From an uncultured Clostridia bacterium (GTDB lineage Bacteria; Bacillota; Clostridia; TANB77; CAG-508), in assembly GCA_944391865.1 (NCBI GenBank), contig CALXVD010000007.1:1-58413 (forward strand): 58,413 bases of DNA, written 5' to 3'. Under the pieces are notes generated by a model, which worked only from the letters and a program-made list of their open reading frames with translations, did no database searches and was not told the origin of the DNA. Within the stretch, counting starts at the first letter, position 1; every line of letters begins with the position of its first letter. Below, one piece after another: positions 27,665-36,562 of the stretch. Position numbers and translations under genes: made by a program.

Positions 27665-28708
27665 ATGAATTACAAAATTACAAATGGCTCTATATCATAT
27701 GGAGCAGAGACAATATTAGAAGAAATTGATTTTGAAATAAAAGAAAAAGAAAAAATAGCAGTAGTTGGAAGAAACGGATGTGGCAAATCTACGCTTCTTA
27801 AAGCAATTGTAAATAACCAAATGCTAGAAGAAGGAATAGGGGAAGAAAAATTTGGTGTATACAAACAAGGTAGTCCGGTAATAGGTTTTTTAAAGCAAGT
27901 AGAATTCGAAGATGAATCTACAAGTCTGCTAGAAGAAATTTTAAAAGTATATAAAAAACAAACAGATTTAGAAAGAAGAATAGAAAATTTAGAAAAAGCA
28001 TTAAAGCAAGAAACAAGTGATAAATTAGTTAAAGAATATACAAATGCAATGGATATGTATAAATTTTATGATGGATATACTTATAAAAAAGAATATACAA
28101 CAGCACTTAATAAATTTGGATTTACTACTCAAGACGAAAACAAAAAAATTTCTGAATTTTCAGGAGGGCAAAGAACAAAAATTGCATTTTTAAGACTACT
28201 ACTTAGTAAGCCTGATATTTTGCTTTTGGACGAACCAACAAACCATATGGATATAGTTGGTAAAGAAACATTAGAAAATTTACTTAAAGAATATAAAGGA
28301 ACATTAATATTTGTTTCGCATGATAGATATTTTGTAAATAAAATTGCAGATTCACTTTTAGTATTTGAAAAAAACGGAGCAAAATATTTAAATTGCAGTT
28401 ATGATGAATATATAGAAAATAGAGAAGAAAAAGAAGAATTATTTACAACCAAAAAAGTTAAAAATAAAAATAACGAGTACATATTAAACAAAGAAAGAAA
28501 CAAAATAAAAAATAAGATAAAAAAATTAGAAAACGAAATTAATGCAAATGATTTAGAAATTAAAAGAATAGAAGCAGAAATGCAAAAAGAAGGAATAAAT
28601 ACAGACTATGTAAAACTAAATGAACTACAAGAAAAAATCACAGCTTTAAATAAACAAAACGAGGAAAAGCTAATAGAATGGGAAGCATTAGAAAACAAAT
28701 TATCTTAA
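27665..28708 (+). CDS. ABC-F-like ATPase with a single nucleotide-binding domain
   Basis: A 347-residue ABC-F-type protein, about half the usual length. One Walker A (GRNGCGKST, residues 36-44), one signature (EFSGGQRTK, about 165) and one Walker B (ILLLDEPTNHMD, about 187) are present. Residues 1-170 resemble the first ABC domain, including its LERRIENLEKAL arm helix. Residues from about 195 (KEYKGTLIFVSHDRYFVNKIADSLL) and the coiled-coil tail resemble the end of the second domain. It looks like an in-frame fusion created by deletion between the two homologous domains. The frame is intact, so it may function as a dimer. Confidence 0.8.
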   Translation: MNYKITNGSISYGAETILEEIDFEIKEKEKIAVVGRNGCGKSTLLKAIVNNQMLEEGIGEEKFGVYKQGSPVIGFLKQVEFEDESTSLLEEILKVYKKQTDLERRIENLEKALKQETSDKLVKEYTNAMDMYKFYDGYTYKKEYTTALNKFGFTTQDENKKISEFSGGQRTKIAFLRLLLSKPDILLLDEPTNHMDIVGKETLENLLKEYKGTLIFVSHDRYFVNKIADSLLVFEKNGAKYLNCSYDEYIENREEKEELFTTKKVKNKNNEYILNKERNKIKNKIKKLENEINANDLEIKRIEAEMQKEGINTDYVKLNELQEKITALNKQNEEKLIEWEALENKLS

Positions 28709-28732
28709 AAGTTTAAAAAAATTTATTGCAAA

Positions 28733-28759
28733 TTGTAGGGGCGGCAATCTGCCGTCCGA
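28733..28759. repeat. GTAGGGGCGG hairpin repeat
   Basis: GTAGGGGCGGCAATCTGCCG forms a GGCGGCA/TGCCGTC hairpin with an ATTGCAAAT flank, like the copies at 11041-11150. It may end transcription of the ABC-F gene. Confidence 0.65.
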
Positions 28760-28902
28760 AAAATAGGAAGATTTAATTGTGAATTATGCAAACTATAAAT
28801 TATAAAAAACGCATATAAATATTGCCAAAACAAAACCTATGAATTATAATTAAATAAGTTAAAATTATCCGGTTAATTTTTATTCAAGGAGGAAATTTAA
28901 TT

Positions 28903-28993
28903 ATGAAAACTAATTGGTAGTATTATGGGAGTGGTTTTAATATTTATAGTCTATTCAGTAAGCCAAGTTCTTTTAAGAAAACTATATAATTAA
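28903..28993 (+). CDS. Tiny membrane peptide, possibly needing a +1 shift
   Basis: AAGGAGG (28886-28892) precedes ATG at 28903, but that frame reads M-K-T-N-W-stop. Moving +1 at TGG-TAG gives G-S-I-MGVVLIFIVYSVSQVLLRKLYN, a single membrane span with a basic end, stopping at 28993. Alternatively translation starts at the internal ATG at 28925, which has no good ribosome site. The break is not at CGG. It may be a real small protein with a recoded or decayed start. Confidence 0.4.
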
Positions 28994-29039
28994 ATCGATG
29001 GATTTGATTTATGATTTTAATATAATTGTTGAAATTTAT

Positions 29040-29068
29040 TTGACAATATTAAAAAATTATGCTACTAT
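29040..29068 (+). promoter_or_regulatory. Promoter for a putative small RNA
   Basis: TTGACA at 29040-29045 is followed after 17 bases by TACTAT at 29063-29068. Confidence 0.6.
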
Positions 29069-29072
29069 ATAA

Positions 29073-29152
29073 GTACAATAAGCAATGTACCTTCGGTCTG
29101 GTTGTGTATATTGTTTGCTCGTATGTGTACCTGTAATACACATACTTTTTTA
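29073..29152 (+). ncRNA. Putative structured small RNA of about 80 nt
   Basis: The transcript expected from the 29040 promoter contains no ORF with a ribosome site. AGCAA near 29081 can pair with TTGCT near 29116 around a CTTCGGTCTGG interior, and it ends in the strong hairpin GTATGTGT/ACACATAC followed by six Ts. A self-contained promoter, structured body and terminator suggest a free-standing RNA. I do not recognise the family. The remaining 29153-29369 holds only AT-rich sequence and a weak AGGAAAG/CTTTCCT pair. Confidence 0.5.
29121..29152 (+). terminator. Terminator of the putative small RNA
   Basis: GTATGTGT and ACACATAC form an 8-bp stem with a nine-base loop, followed by TTTTTT. Confidence 0.75.
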
Positions 29153-29369
29153 TTTACTATGTAAAAATAAAAGCAGGAAAGTCCTGTAATTCTTTCCTAC
29201 TTTCGACTATGTAATGACACATCCGAATCTGAAATCTCACTTAATACTTTCTATTCAAATTTTTTCTAAATATTAATTAATAACTATAAAATTACAATTT
29301 TTAAACCAAAAGTGGTATAATATAAGTATAGAATTTATTTTATTTGTATATAAAATTCTTTGAAAAGAG

Positions 29370-30386
29370 ATGATTAATATGGATAAAATTTATTTAGTAA
29401 CAGGTGCTGCAGGGCACTTGGGAAATACCATTGTAAGAAAATTATTAGAAAAAAATGAAAAAGTAAGAGCATTAGTTTTAACAGGAGATAAATTTCCTAT
29501 TAAAAATTCAAATGTAGAGCTTTTTTATGGAGATGTAAGAAATAAAGAAAGTTTAATTCCTTTCTTTAGTAATTTGGAAAATTTTAAAGCTATATGCATT
29601 CATTGTGCAGGAATAGTTAGCATTTCATCTAAATATAATCAAGCTGTTTTCGATGTTAATGTAAATGGAACTAAAAATATTATGAACTTATGTTTAGAAT
29701 ACGGAATAAATAAAGTTGTTCATGTAAGTAGTGTTCATGCAATAGAGGAAAAGAAAAAAGGAGAGCCAATAGTTGAGGTTTCTAAATTTGATAAAGAAAA
29801 AGTAGAAGGATTATATGCTAAAACTAAAGCAGAGGCATCACAATATGTTTTAGATATGGCAAAAAAAGGACTTGATGTATCTATTGTTCATCCTTCTGGT
29901 ATTTTAGGACCTGGAGATTATGGACACGGACATTTAACTCAACTTGTTATAGATTATTTAAATCATAGATTAACTGCTGCAGTAAATGGCGGATATGATT
30001 TTGTAGATGTAAGAGATGTGGCAGATGGAATAATTAATTGTACCAAATACGGAAGAAAAGGTGAGTGCTATATCTTATCAAATAAATATTTTGAAGTAAT
30101 AGATATATTAAATATGTTACATGAAATTACTGGTACTAAAAAAATTAAAACTATACTTCCTTTATGGTTTGCAAAGCTTACCGCTCCACTTTCTGAAATT
30201 TTTTATAAAATTTTAAAAGAACCACCGCTATATACTTCATATTCTTTATATACATTAACAAGCAATTCGTATTTTTTGCATGACAAGGCAACAAAAGAGC
30301 TAAATTATAATCCAAGACCAATGAAGGAAACATTAAAAGATACAGCAGATTGGCTTGCTAATATTGGAAGAGTTAAAAAATTTTAA
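29370..30386 (+). CDS. NAD-dependent epimerase/dehydratase family protein
   Basis: Extended short-chain dehydrogenase/reductase, 338 residues. The nucleotide site is VTGAAGHLGNTIV (about 9-21), a Ser in VVHVSSVHAIEE and the catalytic pair in LYAKTKAEA (Y and K spaced by three). The fold and the end of the sequence resemble dihydroflavonol-reductase-like or sterol-dehydrogenase-like members, not sugar-nucleotide epimerases. ATG codons at 29370 and 29379 are both possible. It is probably its own transcription unit. The substrate is not assignable. Confidence 0.8.
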   Translation: MINMDKIYLVTGAAGHLGNTIVRKLLEKNEKVRALVLTGDKFPIKNSNVELFYGDVRNKESLIPFFSNLENFKAICIHCAGIVSISSKYNQAVFDVNVNGTKNIMNLCLEYGINKVVHVSSVHAIEEKKKGEPIVEVSKFDKEKVEGLYAKTKAEASQYVLDMAKKGLDVSIVHPSGILGPGDYGHGHLTQLVIDYLNHRLTAAVNGGYDFVDVRDVADGIINCTKYGRKGECYILSNKYFEVIDILNMLHEITGTKKIKTILPLWFAKLTAPLSEIFYKILKEPPLYTSYSLYTLTSNSYFLHDKATKELNYNPRPMKETLKDTADWLANIGRVKKF

Positions 30387-30453
30387 AAAAAGAAAAACGC
30401 ATAAAGTATTCAAATTAGTTAATAATAAGAAAAAATAGTAAAGGAGAGAAACT

Positions 30454-30891
30454 ATGGAAAAATTATTAAATGATTTGAATGCTTTTTTAAGTGATTTAAA
30501 TGTTTTTTACAGAAAATTACAAAATTATCATTGGAATATTAAAGGAAAGGATTTCTTTGTTATTCACCCAAAATTAGAAGAGTATTATGATGGAATTAAT
30601 GAACAAATAGATGAACTTGCAGAACATATTTTATCATTAGGCGGAGAACCTTTAGGAACATTAAAAGATTATCTAAATACAACTAAAATATGCGAAGCAG
30701 AGAATAAAAAAGTAGACTGCACAGTTGTTTTTAATGAGGTAATAAAAGATTTTTCTACTTTGCTTAAAGATGCTGTTACAATAAAGGAAGATGCAGATAA
30801 TAGCAAAGAATACAAAAGTTCTGCACTTATGGATACATTTATAGAAGATTATTCTAAAAAATTATGGATGTTAAAACAAACAATGGAATAA
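30454..30891 (+). CDS. dps: Dps/ferritin-like iron-storage protein
   Basis: A 145-residue four-helix protein of the Dps family, which oxidises and stores iron and protects DNA from peroxide. The ferroxidase ligands at the dimer interface are visible in QNYHWNIKGKDFFVIHPKLE (two His) and in EYYDGINEQIDELAEHIL (D and E). The ribosome site is GGAGAG. The EAL gene starts 7 bases after its stop, so they are likely cotranscribed. In an anaerobe it fits oxygen-stress defence. Confidence 0.9.
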   Translation: MEKLLNDLNAFLSDLNVFYRKLQNYHWNIKGKDFFVIHPKLEEYYDGINEQIDELAEHILSLGGEPLGTLKDYLNTTKICEAENKKVDCTVVFNEVIKDFSTLLKDAVTIKEDADNSKEYKSSALMDTFIEDYSKKLWMLKQTME

Positions 30892-30897
30892 AAACTT

Positions 30898-31659
30898 ATG
30901 AAAGAAGATTTATTAAATTCTATTAAAAATAATGAATTTAAAATATATTTGCAACCTAAATTTGATACAATATCGGAAAAAATTGTTGGGGCAGAAGCTC
31001 TAATAAGGAAAATTGTAAATGGAAAAATTATTATGCCAGATAATTTCGTTCCAGCATATGAAAAAACAGGAATAATCACAATTTTAGATATGTATGTTCT
31101 TGAAGAAATTTGCAAATTACAAAAAAAGTGGAGGGAATTAAACCTTCCACTTCTTCCTATATCTATAAACGAATCTAGACATCATCTAAAAAATAAAAAT
31201 CATGTGCAAGAATTACAAAATATTGTTAATAGATATGATGCAGATACTAAACTTATAGAATTGGAAATGACTGAAAATACTGTAATAGAAGATATAATGC
31301 GCGCAAAAAAAGCAGCTGAATCTGTTAAAAAATTAGGATTTGTTGTTTCTATGGATGATTTTGGTACGGGTTATTCTTCATTCAATATTTTAAAAGATAT
31401 TGAAATTGACATACTAAAAATTGACAAAAGTTTTTTTAAGGATTTAGAAAAAAATAAAAGAGCTAGAATTATTATAGAAGCAATAATAAAAATGTGCAAA
31501 AAACTTAAAATTAAAACTGTTGCAGAAGGAATTGAAACAAAAGGTCAAGTTGATTTTTTAAAAAAAATAAAATGTGATATTATACAAGGATATTATTTTT
31601 CACCGCCTTTAGAAATTCATGATTTTGAAAATAAATATTTAGAAGAAAAAAATTCCTAA
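30898..31659 (+). CDS. EAL-domain cyclic-di-GMP phosphodiesterase
   Basis: A stand-alone EAL domain, 253 residues, that would hydrolyse cyclic di-GMP to pGpG. The catalytic set looks complete: GAEALIR, the Asn of ISINES, the Glu of LEMTEN, MDDFGTGYSSF, the Lys of LKIDKSF, AEGIET and the Gln of IQGYYFSPPL. There is no sensor domain, GGDEF or membrane span. It is cotranscribed with dps and lies directly upstream of the sortase/cohesin surface genes, so it could control surface attachment. That link is inferred. Confidence 0.9.
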   Translation: MKEDLLNSIKNNEFKIYLQPKFDTISEKIVGAEALIRKIVNGKIIMPDNFVPAYEKTGIITILDMYVLEEICKLQKKWRELNLPLLPISINESRHHLKNKNHVQELQNIVNRYDADTKLIELEMTENTVIEDIMRAKKAAESVKKLGFVVSMDDFGTGYSSFNILKDIEIDILKIDKSFFKDLEKNKRARIIIEAIIKMCKKLKIKTVAEGIETKGQVDFLKKIKCDIIQGYYFSPPLEIHDFENKYLEEKNS

Positions 31660-31738
31660 ATGTATAAAATTTCTAATTTAAAAACAAGAAAAGAAGACAT
31701 AATATTTACTATAAAAACAAAAAAGGAGGAAAATCTTT

Positions 31739-32809
31739 ATGAAAAAAATGGTAAGTATTGTAACGGCTTTTCTTGTTTTATTTTTACTTATTTTTTCTAT
31801 AAATGTATATGCAGACGCTTTAGGTTCAGTGGATGTAACTGTAGATAAAGAGACTGTACATCCAGGAGAAACAGTAAAAATAAATATATCTTTTGGACAA
31901 GATTTGGGTGCATATACTGTTGATGTTGCATATGATAATAACTTACTTGAATATGTCTCTGCAGAGGGAGGTACTCCAAATGATAATGGAACAAGAGTAA
32001 GAGTTGTATTCTATGACAGTACTGGTGGAACAAGCCCACGTTCAAGTATGTCTGTTACTTTTAGAGCAAAAGAAGGAATTACAACAAGTAACCCAACTGA
32101 CCTTAGCGTAACTGCAGAAGGACTAGCAAATCCCGATGCCTCAGTTAGCTATGATGATATAGCTGTTCCAATTGACAAAAGTATAATTGTAGAACCTATA
32201 TATGTTGATTATGACATAGCTCTTAAAGTTTCAGGTGATGTAATAAAAAACGAAGAAAAAGATATGCAAATTGTTATTTCTTCAAGTATGGGTAAAAATT
32301 ATGAACACACAAGAATAATAGGTGAAGTAACAAGTAATACAGAAGGAACAGCAAAGCTTCTTGCAACTGACGAACAAAGCTTAGATCATGATATTCTTCA
32401 AAGCGGTTGGGGAGATGCTGCTGGTGATCCAATTGGTGGAGTAGATGTGGCAAAGAAACTAGATGTAAGAGGATTGTTTAGTGAAGCAGGAGAGTATGCT
32501 ATTACTTTAAAATTAATTGATAGAGATAATTCTGATGCAGAAATAGCAAAGGAAACGTTTAATGTAACTGTAAAAGAAGAGGCATCAGTTGTAGGCCCTG
32601 AAGAAGAAAATCCATCAGAAACTATTCCAGAAGAAAATGAAACAGTAAATAACGAAAATAATATTACTAATAGCACACAAAACACATTAGAAAATGAAGA
32701 ACAACCAACTACACTTCCAAAAACAGGTAATACTATTTATTTTGCGTTAGTATCTATTATAGGAATATTAATAATCGCATATGTTTCAATAAAAAAAGAA
32801 GAGGAGTAA
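31739..32809 (+). CDS. Cell-wall-anchored cohesin-like protein with LPKTG signal
   Basis: A 356-residue exported protein: signal peptide (1-25, ending VYADA), a cohesin-like beta sandwich (about 28-150; VDVTVDKETVHPGETVKIN, YTVDVAYDNNLLEYVSAEGG), a second beta domain (about 155-280), an E/N/T-rich wall-spanning linker, then LPKTG (about 329-333), a hydrophobic span and KKEEE. The sorting signal shows that it is linked to peptidoglycan by sortase, and a sortase gene follows 58 bases later. The cohesin-like domain could hold the dockerin-bearing hydrolase at 33862. The ribosome site is AAGGAGG. Confidence 0.85.
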   Translation: MKKMVSIVTAFLVLFLLIFSINVYADALGSVDVTVDKETVHPGETVKINISFGQDLGAYTVDVAYDNNLLEYVSAEGGTPNDNGTRVRVVFYDSTGGTSPRSSMSVTFRAKEGITTSNPTDLSVTAEGLANPDASVSYDDIAVPIDKSIIVEPIYVDYDIALKVSGDVIKNEEKDMQIVISSSMGKNYEHTRIIGEVTSNTEGTAKLLATDEQSLDHDILQSGWGDAAGDPIGGVDVAKKLDVRGLFSEAGEYAITLKLIDRDNSDAEIAKETFNVTVKEEASVVGPEEENPSETIPEENETVNNENNITNSTQNTLENEEQPTTLPKTGNTIYFALVSIIGILIIAYVSIKKEEE

Positions 32810-32867
32810 AATAAATAGGCGGAATTTATTTCCGCCATTACATATAATTTAGGGGTGAAAATTAAAA

Positions 32868-33476
32868 ATGAGAGGAGAGAGAAGAAAGAAAAATAAATTT
32901 TTATCTGTACTAAAAACAATAATTTTATTATTAATTATTTTGATTATAGCTTATGTATTAATTGGGATATATAAAGAAAATAGAATAAGTTTAAAAGAGG
33001 GCTCTAAATCAAATTTTGAAGCAACCAGAACTATATTAGAAGAAGATAACAATGTAGAAAAGGTAGATATAGACTTAGAATATTTAGGATACGAGGTTGC
33101 AGCTAAGTTACAAATTCCAAATATCAATTTGGAAACTTATATTTTTAAAGATTATTCTAAAGAAATATTAGATTTAGGTCCTACTAAATTTTGGGGACCA
33201 GATGCAAATGAAATAGGTAATTTTTGTATAGTTGGACATAACTACAAAAAAGAAAATATGTTTTATAACTTAATAGATTTAAGCGTAGGTGATGAAATTT
33301 ATTTGTTAGATAATAAAAATGGAAAATATACTTATACTATATATGATATCTATAAAGTAAAGCCAAATGATACAACACCTATAGAGCAAAATACAAATGG
33401 AAAAAGAGAGATTACTTTAATTACATGTGTAAATTATTCAAATACTAGGTTAATTATAAAGGCAATTGAACAATAA
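32868..33476 (+). CDS. Sortase
   Basis: A 202-residue membrane-anchored transpeptidase: an N-terminal basic segment and span (about 14-37), then the sortase beta barrel. The catalytic His is in CIVGHNY (about residue 125), the Cys in ITLITCVN (about 188) and the Arg in NTRLIIKA (about 195). It would cleave LPxTG-type signals and attach the protein to the wall. The gene directly follows the LPKTG protein and is its natural processing enzyme. It resembles the small Firmicute housekeeping-like sortases. I do not assign a class. Confidence 0.9.
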   Translation: MRGERRKKNKFLSVLKTIILLLIILIIAYVLIGIYKENRISLKEGSKSNFEATRTILEEDNNVEKVDIDLEYLGYEVAAKLQIPNINLETYIFKDYSKEILDLGPTKFWGPDANEIGNFCIVGHNYKKENMFYNLIDLSVGDEIYLLDNKNGKYTYTIYDIYKVKPNDTTPIEQNTNGKREITLITCVNYSNTRLIIKAIEQ

Positions 33477-33499
33477 ATGTTAAAATATAAAATTTATTG

Positions 33500-33536
33500 C
33501 AAATATTGTAGGGGTCGACGTCCTCGGCGACCCGCC
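33500..33536. repeat. GTAGGGGTCG hairpin repeat
   Basis: GGGTCGACGTCCTCGGCGACCC, flanked by ATTGCAAATATT and AGAAATTGC, forms a GGGTCG/CGACCC stem like the other short GC-rich repeats. Confidence 0.65.
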
Positions 33537-33611
33537 CTTCAGAGAAATTGCTAAAATATAATCTGTTAAAAACATAAATTTATTCAGCTCCTCGGCTCAA
33601 TACGTGTAGAA

Positions 33612-33835
33612 TCAATAAAATTATTCTATTTAGGCGTAAAGATGTCCTGCAACGGGTAAGAGTTTTATATTTTACTTCGTTCGTCCCACCTTCGAACAAG
33701 GTGTAATAAAATTTACGCAATTTGCTTAATTTTATAACACCTTATATCTCGGCGGTCCCCACACGAGCTCACTCGTAAAATAAAAACTATTACCCTGCGC
33801 GGACTTTAAGCGAGTGGTAGAATAATTTTATTTGT
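33612..33835. repeat. Very long nested hairpin element, copy 1
   Basis: Nested inverted arms occupy most of the 33477-33861 gap. AATAAAATTATTCT faces AGAATAATTTTATT, GGGTAAGAGTTTTATATTTTAC faces GTAAAATAAAAACTATTACCC, and AAGGTGTAATAAAATT faces AATTTTATAACACCTT around a short loop. Its upstream flank (ACATAAATTTATT...GCTCCTCGG) recurs at 36166. The GC-rich tips contrast with the AT-rich arms. Confidence 0.75.
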
Positions 33836-33861
33836 AAATATATTTTACGAAAGGATTAATA

Positions 33862-36108
33862 ATGAAATATATTAAAATTTATATAACTGCGGTATTTTTT
33901 TTAATAATAATTGCAATTTCAAATATAAATTATGCGGCTGATAGAAAAGAGGGGATAGAGAATTTTCCTGATTCATATAAACCATATTTGTATGAACTTC
34001 AAAAAAAACATCCTAATTGGAGTTTTACTGCACTTTATACTAATTTAGACTGGAAATATGTAATTGACAATGAAAATGTATTTGGTAAAAATTTAGTTCC
34101 TAAATCATATTCAGATAGATGGAAAAATACTAAGCCAGGCGAATATAATGTAGAGATTGATGCAGGCTGGGTAGATTCTTCCAGAAGGGCTGTTGAGTAT
34201 GCAATGGATCCTAGAAATTTTCTAAATGAGGTAAGGATATTCCAGTTTGAAGGACTATCATATAGCGAAACAACAAATAATATTACAGGAATTGAAAAAA
34301 TTTTATATGGTACAGAGTTTTATAATAGAATTGTTGATTACTTGGACAGTAATGGTAATAAAATTACAATGACTAGTAAATATTCAGATTTAATTTTATC
34401 TGCAGGGAAAACATCAAGAGTAAATAGTTTTCATTTAGCTTCTAGAATTAAGCAAGAAGTAGGGCCATTTTTATCTCATAGTTCAATTAGCGGAACCGTA
34501 GAAGGCTTTAAAGGTTTATACAATTTTTATAATATAGGTGCAACTAGTTCATCAGAGCCAATGGGCGCTATAAAAAATGGACTTCAATACGCAAAAGATG
34601 GTAAAGGAGCAAGTGCTGAAACAAAAGCTAAATACTTGATACCTTGGAATACGAAAGAAAGAGCAATAACTGGTGGAGGAATATTTATAGGGTCTAGCTA
34701 TATACATTTGGGACAAGATACGGTTTATTTACAGAAATTCCATGTAACTAGTAATACAGGAGGAGAACTTTTTTGGCACCAATATATGACAAATGTCCTT
34801 GCACCATACAGCGAATCAAAATTAACATATAATGGATATTCAAACACAGGTTTATTAAATGATAGTATTGAATTTATTATTCCAGTATACAACAATATGC
34901 CAAGTACACCAACAGAAAACCCTAATATTTTAGAAAGTGATTTTACAAATGATAATACAAAAGTTTATGCAGATGTAAATACAACACTAAATATAAGAAC
35001 AGGACCTTCTACTTCTTATGAATCTTTAACCTTAGTGGATAAAAATGAGGTAATGACAAGAATTGCAAAAGGTAAGCAGTCTGGAGAATTGTGGGACAAG
35101 GTTAAGCTTTCTAATGGAATGGTTGGATATGCTTTCCAAAGTTATTTAAAGGAAGTACCGGAAAAACAAATAGAGCAAATAAACCTATCTATTGATAACA
35201 CGACAATAAATAAAGGAGAAACAAAGAAATTAAATGTAGAAATTTTGCCAGAAGAAGCAAGAGACCATGAGGTAGAATATATTTCTAGTGATAGTAAAAT
35301 TGCAAGTGTAGATAGCACAGGAAATATTTTAGGTATAACCTCAGGAAAAGCAACAATTACTGTAAAGGCAAAAGAAAACAATGTTTCAAATAGTATAGAA
35401 ATACAAGTGTATTCAAAAGTTCAAGATATGGATTTAAATGTAGAGAATTTAAATATTCAAAAAGGAGATACATTTATTGTTAGTCCTATTTTTTATCCAA
35501 GTGATGCAAGTAACCAAAATGTAACTTTTAGTTCTGAAAATGAAAGTGTAGTAAAAATAGATAACACAGGACTAATAACTGCAATTAATGAAGGAAGTAC
35601 AAAAATTATTGTAAAATCTCAAGAAGGAAATATTACAAAAGAAATTACAGTAACTGTTCTTCCAAAACTCCAAGATGATGAACTTAAATTTTCTGATGAA
35701 TTAAGAGTAGAAGGAAATGAAGTAAGCGGTTTTGATATTTCAAAACTTAAAGTTTCTGAAATAAAAGATAAGATTAATACGATATATAATATAGAAATAT
35801 ATAATAGTAAAGGGGAACTTCTAGAAGATAATAAATTTGCAGGAACGGGGTCAATAATAAAAATAGTAGATGAAAATAATTTAGTAAAAATGGAGTATAA
35901 GATTATTATATATGGAGATGTAAATGGTGACGCAAAAATAAATAGTGTAGACTTATTAGTACTACAAAGGCATATATTAGAAGTAGAAAAATTACATGAT
36001 GTATTTATTAAAGCAGGAAATATAAATAAAAATGGAAAAAATCCAACGTCTTTAGATTTATTATTAATCCAAAGACATATATTGGGGTTAAAATCAATTG
36101 AACAATAA
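33862..36108 (+). CDS. Secreted wall hydrolase with SH3, Ig-like and dockerin domains
   Basis: A 748-residue exported protein: signal peptide (1-25), a glucosaminidase-like domain (about 30-330; ELQKKHPNWSFTALYT, YAMDPRNFLNEVRIFQFE, RIKQEVGPF), a bacterial SH3 domain (about 375-425; LNIRTGPSTSYESL), two Big_2 Ig-like domains (about 433-600) and a C-terminal type I dockerin. The dockerin has two calcium loops: GDVNGDAKINSVDLLVLQR and GNINKNGKNPTSLDLLLIQR. It probably cuts peptidoglycan glycan strands. The dockerin implies docking to a cohesin, and cohesin-like proteins lie on both sides. Confidence 0.85.
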   Translation: MKYIKIYITAVFFLIIIAISNINYAADRKEGIENFPDSYKPYLYELQKKHPNWSFTALYTNLDWKYVIDNENVFGKNLVPKSYSDRWKNTKPGEYNVEIDAGWVDSSRRAVEYAMDPRNFLNEVRIFQFEGLSYSETTNNITGIEKILYGTEFYNRIVDYLDSNGNKITMTSKYSDLILSAGKTSRVNSFHLASRIKQEVGPFLSHSSISGTVEGFKGLYNFYNIGATSSSEPMGAIKNGLQYAKDGKGASAETKAKYLIPWNTKERAITGGGIFIGSSYIHLGQDTVYLQKFHVTSNTGGELFWHQYMTNVLAPYSESKLTYNGYSNTGLLNDSIEFIIPVYNNMPSTPTENPNILESDFTNDNTKVYADVNTTLNIRTGPSTSYESLTLVDKNEVMTRIAKGKQSGELWDKVKLSNGMVGYAFQSYLKEVPEKQIEQINLSIDNTTINKGETKKLNVEILPEEARDHEVEYISSDSKIASVDSTGNILGITSGKATITVKAKENNVSNSIEIQVYSKVQDMDLNVENLNIQKGDTFIVSPIFYPSDASNQNVTFSSENESVVKIDNTGLITAINEGSTKIIVKSQEGNITKEITVTVLPKLQDDELKFSDELRVEGNEVSGFDISKLKVSEIKDKINTIYNIEIYNSKGELLEDNKFAGTGSIIKIVDENNLVKMEYKIIIYGDVNGDAKINSVDLLVLQRHILEVEKLHDVFIKAGNINKNGKNPTSLDLLLIQRHILGLKSIEQ

Positions 36109-36152
36109 ATTGGAATTTGTCTGATTAAATTAATTGCAAGACGACCATAAAA

Positions 36153-36330
36153 TCTAGTTAAAAACATAAATTTATTGTGCTCCTCGGTTCAATACGTGTT
36201 TTAGCAATTCTAGCGTAAAATTGAACGAGCCTCTCGGTTTCCGCTTCCTCCTTCAATTTTCCTTAAGAATTGCACAAACACTCCAATCACATCCGGTGCT
36301 CATAAATTGATGTGTTTTAACTGATTTTAT
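36153..36330. repeat. Long nested hairpin element, copy 2a
   Basis: AGTTAAAAACATAAATTTAT faces ATAAATTGATGTGTTTTAACT, and AGCAATTCTAGCGTAAAATTGAA faces TTCAATTTTCCTTAAGAATTGC, with GC-rich tips. It shares its left flank with copy 1 and fills most of the first half of the 36109-36562 gap. Confidence 0.7.
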
Positions 36331-36367
36331 TACTATGCTATAAATTAAATTGTAGAGTAGCGCGAAG

Positions 36368-36525
36368 AGATTTCCATTTATATTTTTCGAGCGGGTTACG
36401 GGTGGGGACCAACAAGCTGGAGAATGTTATATAAATTTGCGTATAGCAAATTTTATTACAGTCTCCGCGAGGTTGGGGCGCGTGAGAAAAAATATAAATA
36501 AATCTCTGGGAGCGAACTTAAAAAA
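36368..36525. repeat. Long nested hairpin element, copy 2b
   Basis: GAGATTTCCATTTATATTTTTC faces GAGAAAAAATATAAATAAATCTC, and GGAGAATGTTATATAAATTTGC faces GCAAATTTTATTACAGTCTCC. An in-frame extension upstream of the next gene runs through it but is not coding. Confidence 0.65.
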
Positions 36526-36562
36526 ATTTAATTTTATAATCCAATTAATATTTGAGGTGTTT

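Noticed and set aside
31660..31848. Short ORF overlapping the start of the LPKTG protein
   Set aside because: It has a poor ribosome site, runs out of frame through a clear signal-peptide gene, and encodes Cys-rich nonsense in its second half.
36437..36562. Longer N-terminus for the cohesin/cadherin protein
   Set aside because: The extension reads through a long hairpin repeat, has no ribosome site, and would bury the signal peptide that begins at 36563.
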